Shown here: one piece after another, positions 1 to 7,600 of the stretch | Position numbering within the stretch: position 1 is the stretch's first letter | How the letters are laid out: each line of letters starts with the position of its first letter | Origin: Albidovulum sp. | Lineage (GTDB): Bacteria; Pseudomonadota; Alphaproteobacteria; Rhodobacterales; Rhodobacteraceae | NCBI GenBank assembly: GCA_030837825.1 | Contig: JAUQYB010000083.1 | Location: 1-12,643 of the forward strand | Direction of reading: 5' to 3' | DNA length: 12,643 bases | The notes under the pieces: model-generated | The model's input: only the letters and a program-made list of their open reading frames with translations | Database searches by the model: none | What the model was told of the DNA's origin: nothing | Position numbers and translations under genes: made by a program

Positions 1-133
1 CCATGACCAGCGACATGAAGTCGAAGACCGGCCTGAGGTTTTCCTTCATCCAGTCGAAGGCCAGCTTCGACACCTTGCCGACCGGAATCTTGTGGTCGGC
101 CAGCCAGACCTTCTCGAGCCAGCTCCAGTCCAT
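1..133 (-). CDS. choW: Choline ABC transporter permease ChoW (N-terminal fragment)
   Basis: Only the first 44 codons are inside the window; the gene continues past the left edge. The visible protein starts MDWSWLEKVWLADHKIPVG and continues with a WMKENLRPVFDF stretch, the cytoplasmic N-terminal segment typical of glycine-betaine/choline permeases of the OpuAB/ProW/ChoW type that precedes the first membrane helix. The ATG at 133 is preceded on the minus strand by a purine-rich GAGGGAGGGG ribosome binding site. It lies 86 bp downstream of choX on the same strand, so the usual choX-choW-choV order is expected, with the ATPase gene outside the window. The family would form the inner-membrane channel of a choline importer. 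The specific ChoW call rests mainly on the neighbouring choX and bet genes, because the transmembrane core is not visible. Confidence 0.9.
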   Translation of the reverse strand, partial: MDWSWLEKVWLADHKIPVGKVSKLAFDWMKENLRPVFDFMSLVM

Positions 134-164
134 CGCGCCCCCTCCCTCGCTCCGGTTATATGGA

Positions 165-194
165 AAGCGGCAACAGACCGGTCTGTTGCCGCTT
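165..194 (-). promoter_or_regulatory. Perfect 30-bp palindrome between choX and choW (mRNA stem-loop)
   Basis: The arm AAGCGGCAACAGACC at 165-179 is followed directly by its exact reverse complement at 180-194. As RNA this folds into a stem of about 13 bp closed by a CCGG tetraloop. It lies 25 nt after the choX stop and 31 nt before the choW start. No run of T follows on the minus strand, so a classical intrinsic terminator is unlikely. A hairpin after a binding-protein gene commonly protects that transcript or attenuates reading into the permease genes, giving more binding protein than permease; that role here is inferred. A protein-binding dyad is the alternative. Confidence 0.7.
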
Positions 195-219
195 GCCGGT
201 TTGCGTCACGCCGGGCGGA

Positions 220-1158
220 TCAGCCCAGAGCCCCGGTCACCGCCGCCATCGCGTCGCCGCCGTCCTTGGTCGTCACGCCGTCCAGCCAGGGGCCGATCAC
301 GGCGGGATTGGCCTTCAGCCAGTCCTTCGCCGCATCCATCGGATCGGCGCCGCCGTCGAGGATCTTGCCCATGATCTCGTTCTCCATCTGGAGCGAGAAT
401 TCGAGGTTCTGGAGCAGCTTGCCGGTGTTCGGGCATTCCGCGACATAGCCCTTGCGCACGTTCGTCGCCACCTCGGCGCCGCCGAAGTTCGGGCCGAAGA
501 TGTCGTCGCCGCCGGCAAGATAGGTCATCTTGAAGTTGGCGTTCATCGGATGCGGTTCCCAGCCGAGGAAGACGATCGGCTTGCCTTCGCCGTCATGCTT
601 GGCAACCTCGGCCAGCATCCCCTGTTCGTTACTTTCCACCAGCTCGAAATCGCCCAGCCCGAAGGTGTCGTTGGCAATCATGTCGAGGATCAGGCGGTTG
701 CCGTCGTTGCCCGGCTCGATCCCGTAGATCTGGCCTTCGAGCGCATCCTTCTGCGCGTCGATCTTCGAGAAGTCGTCGATCCCCAGCGCCGCGCCGGCCT
801 CGTTGGTGGCCAGCGTGTATTTCGCGCCGGTCAGGTTGGTGCGCACCGTCTCGACCGTGCCGGCATCGCGATAGGGGGCGATGTCGGCCTCCATCGTCGG
901 CATCCAGTTGCCGAGGAAGACGTCGATGTCGCCTTCCGCGAGCCCGGTGTAGGTCACCGGCACCGACAGCACCTTGACCTCGGTCTCGTAGCCGAGCGCA
1001 TTGAGGACCGTGGTGGTGACGGCGGTCGTCGCGGTGATGTCGGTCCAGCCGACGTCGGAGAAGATGATCTTGTCGCAGCCTTCCGCATGGGCCGGGGCGG
1101 TGACCAGAAGTGCTGCGGTGGCCAGAAGGCCGGCGCGCAGTCCGTTGGTGAGGGTCAT
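220..1158 (-). CDS. choX: Choline-binding periplasmic protein ChoX of the ABC importer
   Basis: This 312-residue protein is the substrate-binding component of a choline ABC transporter. Residues 1-25 form a signal peptide with a hydrophobic core and an APAHA cleavage site, so the mature protein is periplasmic. The residues I recall forming the aromatic box of Sinorhizobium meliloti ChoX all appear with a constant offset of five: Trp38, Asp40, Trp85, Tyr114, Asn151 and Trp200. Trp85 is in LGNWMPT and Trp200 in FLGWEPHPM, both family hallmarks. This supports choline rather than betaine or proline as ligand. The ATG at 1158 has an AGGGAGC ribosome site close upstream. The gene is first in a leftward choX-choW unit and diverges from betI; a BetI-like dyad lies 13-38 bp before its start codon, so repression by BetI in the absence of choline is likely. 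Length is normal for the family. Confidence 0.96.
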   Translation of the reverse strand: MTLTNGLRAGLLATAALLVTAPAHAEGCDKIIFSDVGWTDITATTAVTTTVLNALGYETEVKVLSVPVTYTGLAEGDIDVFLGNWMPTMEADIAPYRDAGTVETVRTNLTGAKYTLATNEAGAALGIDDFSKIDAQKDALEGQIYGIEPGNDGNRLILDMIANDTFGLGDFELVESNEQGMLAEVAKHDGEGKPIVFLGWEPHPMNANFKMTYLAGGDDIFGPNFGGAEVATNVRKGYVAECPNTGKLLQNLEFSLQMENEIMGKILDGGADPMDAAKDWLKANPAVIGPWLDGVTTKDGGDAMAAVTGALG

Positions 1159-1171
1159 GGTTTGCTCCCTG

Positions 1172-1196
1172 TTTTCTTGATTGACGCGTCAATAAA
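1172..1196. promoter_or_regulatory. Putative BetI operator, choX side
   Basis: A perfect 14-bp palindrome ATTGACGCGTCAAT occupies 1180-1193, and the dyad extends to TTnATTGA...TCAATnAA. The 25 bases at 1172-1196 match those at 1320-1344 at 23 positions, with both differences in the centre. BetI is a TetR-family dimer known to bind such ATTGA/TCAAT dyads before bet genes. The site is 13 bp upstream of the choX start codon, where a bound repressor would block transcription of choXW. The link to BetI is inferred from position and similarity. Confidence 0.8.
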
Positions 1197-1319
1197 CGTG
1201 AAATCCCGCCCGGATGGCAAGGAAAATCTCTGCCCCCACGCGGGTGAATGCGGGGCGCGAGATGAGCCTAGACCAAGAGTTTCCTCAGGAAAAGCACGGT
1301 TTCCGGCGGATCGCGCAGT

Positions 1320-1344
1320 TTTTCTTGATTGACGGATCAATAAA
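1320..1344. promoter_or_regulatory. Putative BetI operator, betI side
   Basis: This is the second copy of the BetI-like dyad, with core ATTGACGGATCAAT at 1328-1341 (arms ATTGA and TCAAT around a 4-bp centre). It sits 36 bp upstream of the betI ATG and shares the asymmetric flanks TTTTCTTG and AAA with the other copy, in the same orientation. The expected role is autorepression of betIBA. The start-to-start distance to the first copy is 148 bp, close to fourteen helical turns. A TAGCGA at 1353-1358 is a possible -10 with the operator over the -35, but I cannot fix the promoter. Confidence 0.8.
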
Positions 1345-1380
1345 GATTCGGCTAGCGATGACCGGCCGGAGGGATGCGCG

Positions 1381-1962
1381 ATGCCGAAGTTGGGAATGGA
1401 GCCGATTCGCAAGGCGGCGCTGGTGAAGGCGACGATCACCGAGATCGGCCGCGCCGGCTCGCTCGACGTCACGGTGAGCCAGATCGCCAAGCGCGCCGGC
1501 GTGTCCTCGGCGCTCGCGCACCACTACTTCGGCTCCAAGGAGCAGATCTTTCTCGCTGCGATGCGCCACATCCTGACGCTCTACGGCGCGGAGGTGCGCG
1601 GTGCCCTTGCCGCGGCCGAGGGGCCGCGCGGGCGGCTCAAGGCCGTGGTCCGCGCCTCGTTCGCGGCGTCGAGCTTCCGCCGCGAGGTGATCGGCGCATG
1701 GCTCAATTTCTATGTCCTGTCGCAGACGCAGGCAGAGGCCAAGCGCCTGCTGTCGATCTATCAGGCCCGCCTGCAGTCGAACCTCGTCCACGACCTGCGT
1801 CCGCTCGTCGGCACCCGCGCCGGCGACGTCGCCCGCGGCGTCGGCGCGATGATCGATGGCGTCTACATCCGCGAGGCGCTGAAGCGCGGCGCACCGGACG
1901 GCACCGCCGCGGCGGACCTCGTGCTCGGCTACCTCGTCCGCGAACTGGAGGGGCGGGGATGA
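1381..1962 (+). CDS. betI: TetR-family choline-responsive repressor BetI
   Basis: The 193-residue protein has the length and layout of BetI. A TetR-type helix-turn-helix spans about residues 31-51 ([21 protein letters not shown]), followed by the BetI-type dimer and ligand domain with the characteristic stretches [10 protein letters not shown] and [14 protein letters not shown]. In characterised bacteria BetI represses choline-uptake and betaine-synthesis genes and is released by choline. The ATG at 1381 has GGAGGG 7 nt upstream; an ATG at 1374 lies in another frame. The gene opens a betI-betB-betA operon and its stop overlaps the betB start (ATGA), implying translational coupling. Two matching dyads in the divergent choX-betI region are its likely targets. 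There is no betC (choline sulfatase) between betI and betB, unlike the betICBA order of some rhizobia. Confidence 0.95.
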   Translation: MPKLGMEPIRKAALVKATITEIGRAGSLDVTVSQIAKRAGVSSALAHHYFGSKEQIFLAAMRHILTLYGAEVRGALAAAEGPRGRLKAVVRASFAASSFRREVIGAWLNFYVLSQTQAEAKRLLSIYQARLQSNLVHDLRPLVGTRAGDVARGVGAMIDGVYIREALKRGAPDGTAAADLVLGYLVRELEGRG

Positions 1963-3413
1963 GGGCGCAGCCCGAGGCCAGCCATTTCGTCGACGGCGCC
2001 CCCGCCGAGGACCGGGCGGGCGCCCCCATCGACGTGATCTACCCCGCGACCGGCGAGGTGATCGCCCGCGTCCACGAGGCGACCCCCGCCGTCATCGACC
2101 GCGCGCTGGCCAGCGCCGAACACGCGCAGCGCGGCTGGGCGCGGATGCGCCCGGTGGAGCGCGGCCGCATCCTGCGTCGCGCCGCCGACATCATCCGCGA
2201 GCGCAACCGCGACCTCAGCGAGCTCGAGACGCTCGACACCGGCAAGCCGTTGCAGGAAACCCTGGTGGCCGATGCCGCCTCGGGCGCCGACGCGCTGGAA
2301 TATTTCGCCGGCCTCGCCCCCGCGGTCACCGGCGAAACGGTGCCGCTCGGCCGCGATTTCGTCTACACGACCCGTGAGCCGCTGGGCGTCTGCGTCGGCA
2401 TCGGCGCCTGGAACTACCCGATCCAGATCGCCTGCTGGAAGGCGGCGCCGGCGCTCGCGCTCGGCAATGCGATGGTGTTCAAGCCGTCGGAGACGACGCC
2501 GCTCTCGGCGCTGCGGCTGGCCGCGATCCTGCACGAGGCGGGCCTGCCGGCGGGGCTTTTCAACGTGGTGCAGGGCCGCGGCGCGGTGGGCGCGGCGCTG
2601 GTGACCGACCCGCGCGTCGCCAAGGTGTCGCTGACCGGCTCAGTCGCCACCGGGCGGCGGGTCTATGCGATGGCTGCCGAAGGCGTGCGGCACGTGACGA
2701 TGGAGCTTGGCGGCAAGTCGCCGCTGATCGTCTTCGACGACGCCGACCTCGACAGCGCCGTCGGCGCGGCGTTGCTGGGCAACTTCTATTCCGCCGGGCA
2801 GGTCTGCTCGAACGGAACGCGGGTCTTCGTGCAGAAGACAATCAAGGATCGTTTCCTTCAGCGCCTGAAGGAGCGGACCGAGCGCATCGTCCTTGGCGAT
2901 CCCCTAGTCGAGGCGACGCAGATGGGCCCTCTGGTCAGCGCGGCGCAGCTTGACAAGGTGATGGGCTACATCGCCAGGGCGCAGGCCGAGGGCGCGCGGC
3001 TGGTCACCGGCGGCGGACGGGCGGGGCTGAACGACGGCTGTTTCGTCCAGCCCACTGTCTTCGCCGACGTGACCGACACCATGACGCTGGCGCGCGAAGA
3101 GGTGTTCGGCCCGGTGATGGCGGTTCTCGACTTCGAGACCGAGGACGAGGTCACGGCCCGCGCCAATGCCACCGAATTCGGGCTGGCGGCAGGGGTCTTC
3201 ACCACCGACCTGGCGCGCGCCCACCGCGTCGTCGCCGCACTTCAGGCGGGAACCTGCTGGATCAACGCCTACAACCTGACGCCGGTCGAGGCGCCCTTCG
3301 GCGGCGCCAAGATGTCCGGCGTCGGGCGCGAGAACTCGAAGGCGGCGGTGGAACACTACACCCAGGTGAAGTCGGTCTATGTCGGCCTCGGCCCGGTCGA
3401 GGCGCCCTACTGA
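1959..3413 (+). CDS. betB: Betaine aldehyde dehydrogenase BetB
   Basis: The 484-residue protein belongs to the aldehyde dehydrogenase superfamily and matches BetB in length. It oxidises betaine aldehyde to glycine betaine using NAD(P)+ in the cytoplasm. Visible catalytic elements are Asn152 in GAWNYP, the cofactor-binding KPSE at 175-178, the general base Glu249 in MELGGKSP, the nucleophile Cys283 in [11 protein letters not shown], and the late EEVFGPV motif near 380. The start is the ATG overlapping the betI stop by 4 nt, with GGAGGGG just upstream inside betI. The same frame stays open about 195 codons further upstream across betI, but that extension has no dehydrogenase homology and is a GC-rich shadow. 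The next gene, betA, follows after 38 nt, so betIBA should be one transcript. Confidence 0.96.
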   Translation: MRAQPEASHFVDGAPAEDRAGAPIDVIYPATGEVIARVHEATPAVIDRALASAEHAQRGWARMRPVERGRILRRAADIIRERNRDLSELETLDTGKPLQETLVADAASGADALEYFAGLAPAVTGETVPLGRDFVYTTREPLGVCVGIGAWNYPIQIACWKAAPALALGNAMVFKPSETTPLSALRLAAILHEAGLPAGLFNVVQGRGAVGAALVTDPRVAKVSLTGSVATGRRVYAMAAEGVRHVTMELGGKSPLIVFDDADLDSAVGAALLGNFYSAGQVCSNGTRVFVQKTIKDRFLQRLKERTERIVLGDPLVEATQMGPLVSAAQLDKVMGYIARAQAEGARLVTGGGRAGLNDGCFVQPTVFADVTDTMTLAREEVFGPVMAVLDFETEDEVTARANATEFGLAAGVFTTDLARAHRVVAALQAGTCWINAYNLTPVEAPFGGAKMSGVGRENSKAAVEHYTQVKSVYVGLGPVEAPY

Positions 3414-3451
3414 TCGCGGCCCGCGCTGGCCGGAGGAAAACGAGGACGGAA

Positions 3452-5101
3452 ATGGAAGCGGACTATGTCATCGTCGGGGCGGGCAGCGGCGGCTGCGCGA
3501 TGGCCTACCGGCTGTCCGAGGCCGGCAGGTCCGTCATCGTCATCGAGCACGGCGGCACCGATGCGGGGCCGTTCATCCAGATGCCGGGGGCGCTGTCCTA
3601 TCCGATGAACATGGGGATCTACGACTGGGGCTTCCGCACCGAGCCCGAGCCGCATCTCGGGGGGCGGACGCTCGCCACCCCGCGCGGCAAGGTGATCGGC
3701 GGTTCGTCCTCGATCAACGGCATGGTCTTCGTCCGTGGCCACGCCAAGGACTTCGATCACTGGGCCGAGCAGGGCGCCACCGGCTGGTCCTATGCCGACG
3801 TGCTGCCCTATTTCCGGCGGATGGAGACCTGGCACGGCGGCGACCCGGGCGAGTTCCGCGGCACCGGCGGCCCCCTGCACGTCACGCGGGGACCGCGCCG
3901 CAACCCGCTGTTCCACGCTTTCGTCGAGGCCGGCCGGCAGGCCGGCTACGAGGTCACCGACGACTACAATGGCCGCCAGCAGGAGGGCTTCGGCCCCATG
4001 GAGGCGACGATCTGGCGCGGCCGGCGCTGGTCGGCCGCCAACGCTTACCTCAGGCCGGCGCTGAAGCGGCCGGGCTGCCGGCTGGTCCGCGCCTTCGCCC
4101 GCCGGGTGGTGATCGAGGCGGGCCGCGCCGTAGGCGTCGAGGTGGAGCGCGGCGGCCGGGTCGAGGTGATCCGGGCGCAGGCCGAGGTGATCCTCGCCGC
4201 CTCCTCGATCAACACGCCGAAGCTCCTGATGCTGTCCGGCGTGGGGCCTGCGGCGCATCTGAAGGAGCACGGGATCGCCGTCGTCGCCGACCGGCCGGGG
4301 GTCGGCGCGAACCTCCAGGACCACCTCGAAATCTACATGCAATACGCCTCGCAAGAGCCGATCACGCTTTACAGATACTGGAACCTCTGGGGCAAGGCCT
4401 GGGTCGGGGCGCAATGGCTTTTCACCGGCACCGGCCTCGGCGCCTCGAACCAGTTCGAGAGCGCGGCCTTCATCCGGTCCCGGAGCGGCATCGACTATCC
4501 CGACATCCAGTATCACTTCCTGCCGATCGCCGTCCGCTACGACGGCAAGGCGATCGCCGAGGGGCACGGCTTCCAGGCCCATGTCGGCCCGATGCGGTCG
4601 AAGTCGCGCGGCGCGGTGACGCTGCGCTCGGCCGATCCGAAGGCGCCGCCGGTGATCCGCTTCAACTACATGAGCCACCCCGACGACTGGGCGGAGTTCC
4701 GCAAATGCGTCCGCCTGACCCGCGAGATCTTCGCGCAGGAGGCATTCAAGCCCTTCGTCAGGCACGAGATCCAGCCGGGCCCGGCGGTGCGGACCGACGA
4801 CGAGATCGACGCCTTCCTGCGCGAGCATGTGGAAAGCGCCTATCACCCCTGCGGCACCGCCCGGATGGGCCGGCGCGACGATCCGATGGCGGTCGTCGAC
4901 CCTGAGGCGCGGGTGATCGGGGTTGAGGGGCTGCGCGTGGCCGACAGTTCGGTCTTCCCCCGGATCACCAACGGCAACCTCAACGCGCCCTCGATCATGG
5001 TGGGCGAGAAGGCGGCCGACCATGTGCTCGGTCGGACGATGCTCGCGCCGGCCAACTCGGAACCCTGGATCAGCCCGCGCTGGAAGACGGCGCAACGCTA
5101 G
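3452..5101 (+). CDS. betA: Choline dehydrogenase BetA (GMC oxidoreductase)
   Basis: The 549-residue flavoprotein is the GMC-family choline dehydrogenase, which oxidises choline to betaine aldehyde and passes electrons to the respiratory chain, probably at the membrane. The N-terminal FAD-binding fold is VIVGAGSGG at residues 6-14 with acidic Glu32 closing the second strand. GMC signature 1 is [18 protein letters not shown] near 79-96, and signature 2 is [16 protein letters not shown] near 250-265. The active-site His465 lies in [10 protein letters not shown], and the second conserved polar residue is Asn511 in NGNLNAPS. The C-terminus [11 protein letters not shown] is typical of BetA. The ATG at 3452 is preceded by GGAGG and GAGGA elements. 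It is last in the betIBA operon; after its stop at 5101 I see no convincing terminator. Confidence 0.96.
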   Translation: MEADYVIVGAGSGGCAMAYRLSEAGRSVIVIEHGGTDAGPFIQMPGALSYPMNMGIYDWGFRTEPEPHLGGRTLATPRGKVIGGSSSINGMVFVRGHAKDFDHWAEQGATGWSYADVLPYFRRMETWHGGDPGEFRGTGGPLHVTRGPRRNPLFHAFVEAGRQAGYEVTDDYNGRQQEGFGPMEATIWRGRRWSAANAYLRPALKRPGCRLVRAFARRVVIEAGRAVGVEVERGGRVEVIRAQAEVILAASSINTPKLLMLSGVGPAAHLKEHGIAVVADRPGVGANLQDHLEIYMQYASQEPITLYRYWNLWGKAWVGAQWLFTGTGLGASNQFESAAFIRSRSGIDYPDIQYHFLPIAVRYDGKAIAEGHGFQAHVGPMRSKSRGAVTLRSADPKAPPVIRFNYMSHPDDWAEFRKCVRLTREIFAQEAFKPFVRHEIQPGPAVRTDDEIDAFLREHVESAYHPCGTARMGRRDDPMAVVDPEARVIGVEGLRVADSSVFPRITNGNLNAPSIMVGEKAADHVLGRTMLAPANSEPWISPRWKTAQR

Positions 5102-5175
5102 CCGGGCGCCTGTCCCTTCCGGCATCGGCCGCCTTGCGGTTATGCTGGCTCCGGGCCGACGATCCGGAGGGGGAG

Positions 5176-5703
5176 ATGGACGAACGCGTGCGAGACCTGG
5201 CAGAGCGGCTTCTGAGCAAGGGCTACGATGACCTGCCCGAACGGGAACAGCGGGTGCTGCGGCGGATCGCGAGCCGTGCCGCGATTTCCCGCGACATCGA
5301 CGCGAGCTTCCGCGGCGAACTGGGCTTCGGCGACCGGGTGGCGGACCGGGTCGCCGCCTTCGGCGGGTCGTGGAGCTTCATCGGCCTGTTCGCGGCGACG
5401 ATCCTTGTCTGGGTCGCGCTGAACCTCTGGCTGATGGCGCGGCCGGCCGATCCCTATCCCTTCGTCTTTCTCAACCTGATCCTCTCGATGGTGGCGGCGG
5501 TGCAGGCGCCGGTGATCATGATGTCGCAGAACCGCCAGGCGGCGAAGGACCGCGTGGCGGCGGCGCATGACTACGAGGTGAACCTGAAGGCAGAGCTGGA
5601 GATCATGAGCCTGCACGAGAAGGTCGACGACATCCGCATGCGCCAGCTCGAGGCGCTGTTCGCGCGGCTGGAGGCCAAGATCGACGCGCTGGCGCAGCGA
5701 TGA
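5176..5703 (+). CDS. DUF1003 family two-helix membrane protein
   Basis: The 175-residue protein belongs to the DUF1003 family of bacterial membrane proteins without an assigned function. A charged N-terminal region (residues 1-62) is followed by two membrane helices at about 66-87 (WSFIGLFAATILVWVALNLW) and 95-116, the second running into the conserved QAPVIMMSQNRQAAKDR segment. Residues 117-175 form a charged, probably coiled-coil tail. The ATG at 5176 is chosen because GGAGG lies 5 nt upstream; an in-frame ATG at 5134 would add 14 residues without a good ribosome site. It is separated from betA by 74 bp, where TATGCT at 5141 is the only promoter-like string, so it may have its own promoter or be read through from bet. 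It converges with pabC. Confidence 0.88.
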   Translation: MDERVRDLAERLLSKGYDDLPEREQRVLRRIASRAAISRDIDASFRGELGFGDRVADRVAAFGGSWSFIGLFAATILVWVALNLWLMARPADPYPFVFLNLILSMVAAVQAPVIMMSQNRQAAKDRVAAAHDYEVNLKAELEIMSLHEKVDDIRMRQLEALFARLEAKIDALAQR

Positions 5704-5708
5704 CGGCG

Positions 5709-5755
5709 GGGGGCCGTCTGCCCCCGAGCCCCCCGAGGGTATTTCGGCAACGAAG
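5709..5755. repeat. GC-rich convergent intergenic element with hairpin; possible bidirectional terminator
   Basis: The 56 bp between the convergent DUF1003 and pabC stops contains a 6-bp stem (GGGGGC at 5709-5714, GCCCCC at 5720-5725, loop CGTCT), then C-rich sequence and CCCCGAGGGTATTTCGGCAA. The hairpin could end transcription from either side, but there is no T-run. I recall very similar CCCCGAGGGTATTT-like strings beside gene ends in many Rhodobacterales genomes, so this may be one copy of a dispersed element. The repeat status comes from memory, not from a second copy in this window. Confidence 0.4.
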
Positions 5756-5759
5756 ACGC

Positions 5760-6386
5760 TCAGACCACGAGCCAGGCCGGGATCAGGCCGCGGAGCGCGT
5801 TTCCCATGCAAAGCCGCGCGCGGGGCAGGTCTTCCGCCCGGATCACCGCCTCCCGGGCCTGGCCGAGGGCAAGCAACTCGGCCCGCAGGATGCCGGGCAG
5901 GCAGCCGGAGGCGAGCGGCGGCGTCAGAAGGCCGTCTCCGAAGTCCGCGAAAAGATTGGTGATCGTCCCCTCGGCTACCTCGCCGCGGCGATTGAGGAAC
6001 AGCGCCTCGTCGATGCCGGGGGCGAGTGCCGCGCGGGCGCGGTCGTGGGCTGCGCGTTCCGTCGTCTTGTGGCGGAGGAGGGGCGCGTCGGGGTCGAGCC
6101 GTTCGGCGGCCAACGCGATGCGCCATCCGGCCGGGTTGGGGGCGAGGGCGCCGGTGGTGACCTCGGCGTCGCCGGCCCGCCCGACCGTCAGGCGCACCCG
6201 CAGCGGGCCGGGCCCCGACACCGTGGCGAGGGCCGCGCGCACCGCCGCCTCGTCCCAGCGGAAGCCGAGGGCCGCCGCCGAGGCGCGGGCGCGGGCGAGA
6301 TGGGCGTCGAGCCGGCGAAAGCCCGCGCCGTCGCGAGCGAAGGTCTCGATCAGCCGTGTATCGCTTCGGCAAAGCGCGCCTTCCAC
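5760..6386 (-). CDS. pabC: Class IV aminotransferase, probable 4-amino-4-deoxychorismate lyase (PabC-like)
   Basis: The 208-residue protein is a short PLP-dependent class IV (BCAT/DCL) aminotransferase. The N-terminal RLIETF and FRRLDAHL are the family's substrate-side strands, Lys107 in RHKTTERAAHDRA is the likely Schiff-base lysine, and EGTITNLFA (139-147) plus PLASGCLPGILR (157-168) are the cofactor-binding motifs. The C-terminus ALRGLIPAWLV is typical. Coupled to pabB, it should release pyruvate from aminodeoxychorismate to give p-aminobenzoate for folate. The start is a GTG at 6386 with AGGAGG 4 nt before it, inside the 3' end of pabB; the overlap is 37 nt and implies translational coupling. 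A related D-amino-acid or branched-chain activity cannot be excluded from sequence alone. It converges with the DUF1003 gene. Confidence 0.85.
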   Translation of the reverse strand: MEGALCRSDTRLIETFARDGAGFRRLDAHLARARASAAALGFRWDEAAVRAALATVSGPGPLRVRLTVGRAGDAEVTTGALAPNPAGWRIALAAERLDPDAPLLRHKTTERAAHDRARAALAPGIDEALFLNRRGEVAEGTITNLFADFGDGLLTPPLASGCLPGILRAELLALGQAREAVIRAEDLPRARLCMGNALRGLIPAWLVV

Positions 6387-7483
6387 AGCGCCTCCTCGTA
6401 TTCGCCCTGCGGCGTCGAATCGGCGACGACGCCGCCGCCGACGCCGAATTCGACCTCTGCCTCACCGTAGAGCGTCAGCGTCCGGATCGCCACGTTGAAG
6501 GCGGAGGCACCGTCCGGCCCGATCCAGCCGATCGCGCCGCAATAGCCGCCGCGCGGGGCGGGCTCCAGCTCGCGGATGATCTCCATCGCCCGGATCTTCG
6601 GCGCGCCGGTGATCGAGCCGCAGGGATAAAGCGCGCGCAGGATCGCCGAGGGCGCCGTGCCGGGGCGCAGCCGGCCGGTCACGCGGCTGACCATCTGGTG
6701 CACCGTCGCATAGGACTCGATGGCGTAAAGCTCCGGCACGCGGACCGTTCCGGCGTCGCAGACGCGCGAGATGTCGTTGCGGAGAAGATCAACGATCATA
6801 AGGTTTTCCGCGCGGTTCTTCAGGCTTTGCTGCAACTCCATCTTCAGCGCCGCATCATGCGCCGGGTTGCTGGCGCGGGGTGCGGTGCCCTTCATGGGCC
6901 GGGTCTCTATCCGCCCCCCCGCATCGGTGGCGAAGAACAGTTCGGGCGAGCGCGAGACCAGCACCGGGCAGTCGGGCAGCGCCGCGAAGGCGCCGTGGCC
7001 CACCGGCTGACGGGCGCGGAGCGCGCCATAGAGGCCAAGCGCGCTGCCCTCCCTTCGGGCACGCATCCGCATCGTCAGGTTGGCCTGGTAGATGTCGCCG
7101 GCGCGGATCCAGCCGAGCACCCGCGCCATCGCCGCGGCGTGCTCCGTCGCCGTCCAGGAGGGCGTGGCGGGGCCGAGCCGGGCGGCGGGCGCCTCGGCCG
7201 CGGCACGGGCCAGCGCCGCGGCCCCCGGGGCGGGTGCATCGTAGAGGCCGAAGGCCAGCAGCGGCAGGCGCCGTGCCGGAGGCATCAGGCCGGCAAGCCG
7301 CGGCTCGAGCGCATATCCTGCCTCGTAGCTGAGAAAGCCCGCGGCCCAGAGCCCCCCCCGCCGCGCGGCATCGAGCGCCTCGAGCGCGGCCGCAAGCTCG
7401 GTCGCCGTCTCCGCCCGGACGATCCGGCGCGGGGCGTCGAAGACGGCGGGGAAGCCGCCGGGGCCGTTCTCGATCAGGATCAT
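6350..7483 (-). CDS. pabB: Aminodeoxychorismate synthase component I (PabB)
   Basis: The 377-residue protein is a chorismate-binding enzyme that aminates chorismate to 4-amino-4-deoxychorismate in folate synthesis. Lys198 in RPMKGTAPR marks an aminodeoxychorismate synthase, since anthranilate synthase has alanine at this position. Other motifs are SRSPELFF (177-184), LKNRAENLMIVDLLRND (221-237), CGSITGAPK (288-296) and EFGVGGGVVADSTPQGEYEE near 345-364. The N-terminal region is short, as in alphaproteobacterial stand-alone PabB. I chose ATG 7483 (MILIENGPGG) with AGGCGG upstream; ATG 7513 would add ten residues lacking a ribosome site. It forms an overlapping pair with pabC. No pabA glutaminase is nearby; a trpG/pabA gene elsewhere would supply ammonia. 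It is divergent from the DUF465 gene, 170 bp away. Confidence 0.92.
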   Translation of the reverse strand: MILIENGPGGFPAVFDAPRRIVRAETATELAAALEALDAARRGGLWAAGFLSYEAGYALEPRLAGLMPPARRLPLLAFGLYDAPAPGAAALARAAAEAPAARLGPATPSWTATEHAAAMARVLGWIRAGDIYQANLTMRMRARREGSALGLYGALRARQPVGHGAFAALPDCPVLVSRSPELFFATDAGGRIETRPMKGTAPRASNPAHDAALKMELQQSLKNRAENLMIVDLLRNDISRVCDAGTVRVPELYAIESYATVHQMVSRVTGRLRPGTAPSAILRALYPCGSITGAPKIRAMEIIRELEPAPRGGYCGAIGWIGPDGASAFNVAIRTLTLYGEAEVEFGVGGGVVADSTPQGEYEEALWKARFAEAIHG

Positions 7484-7584
7484 TTCGCCGCCTGTGTCCG
7501 CTGCGCGGGACATAGGTCGGCGGCGCACCCTAGGCAATCCTGCCCGCGGCGCTTTTCACGCCGTTCGCGGCTTTGCCCTTCCAG

Positions 7585-7600
7585 TTTGACCGAGGTCAAA
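7585..7600. promoter_or_regulatory. FNR/CRP-type binding palindrome upstream of the DUF465 gene
   Basis: The sequence TTTGACCGAGGTCAAA has perfect 7-bp arms around a 2-bp centre. Its core, TTGA-N6-TCAA, is the spacing and half-site of the oxygen-responsive FnrL of Rhodobacter and of related Crp-Fnr regulators. The centre (7592.5) is about 61 bp before the DUF465 start codon and 109 bp from pabB on the other strand, so either gene could be controlled. If it is a class II activator site centred at -41.5, transcription would begin near 7634. The dyad is seen; the regulator identity is inferred. Confidence 0.65.

Noticed and set aside
1180..1193. Reading ATTGACGCGTCAAT as an FNR site
   Set aside because: The half-sites TTGA and TCAA are only 4 bp apart, not the 6 required, and the longer ATTGA dyad next to betI fits BetI better.
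160..1332. 390-codon rightward frame across choX
   Set aside because: Antisense shadow; choX is complete with signal peptide and ligand residues, and the frame also runs through the operators and hairpin.
1329..1358. sigma-70-like promoter TTGACG / TAGCGA before betI
   Set aside because: The TTGACG is part of the operator dyad and the -10 match is poor; I could not separate promoter from operator, so it is not listed on its own.
1374..3413. 679-codon open frame suggesting a fused regulator-dehydrogenase protein
   Set aside because: The first 195 codons are an out-of-frame reading of betI with an Arg/Ala/Pro-rich composition; betI itself and the ATGA junction at 1959 explain the region.
5102..5123. 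GCCGG...CCGGC repeat after betA as a terminator
   Set aside because: Only five base pairs with a 13-nt loop and no T-run; expected by chance at this GC content.
3407..5125. 572-codon antisense frame across betA
   Set aside because: Antisense shadow of a GC-rich gene; no domain-like order, and betA has all its catalytic motifs on the other strand.
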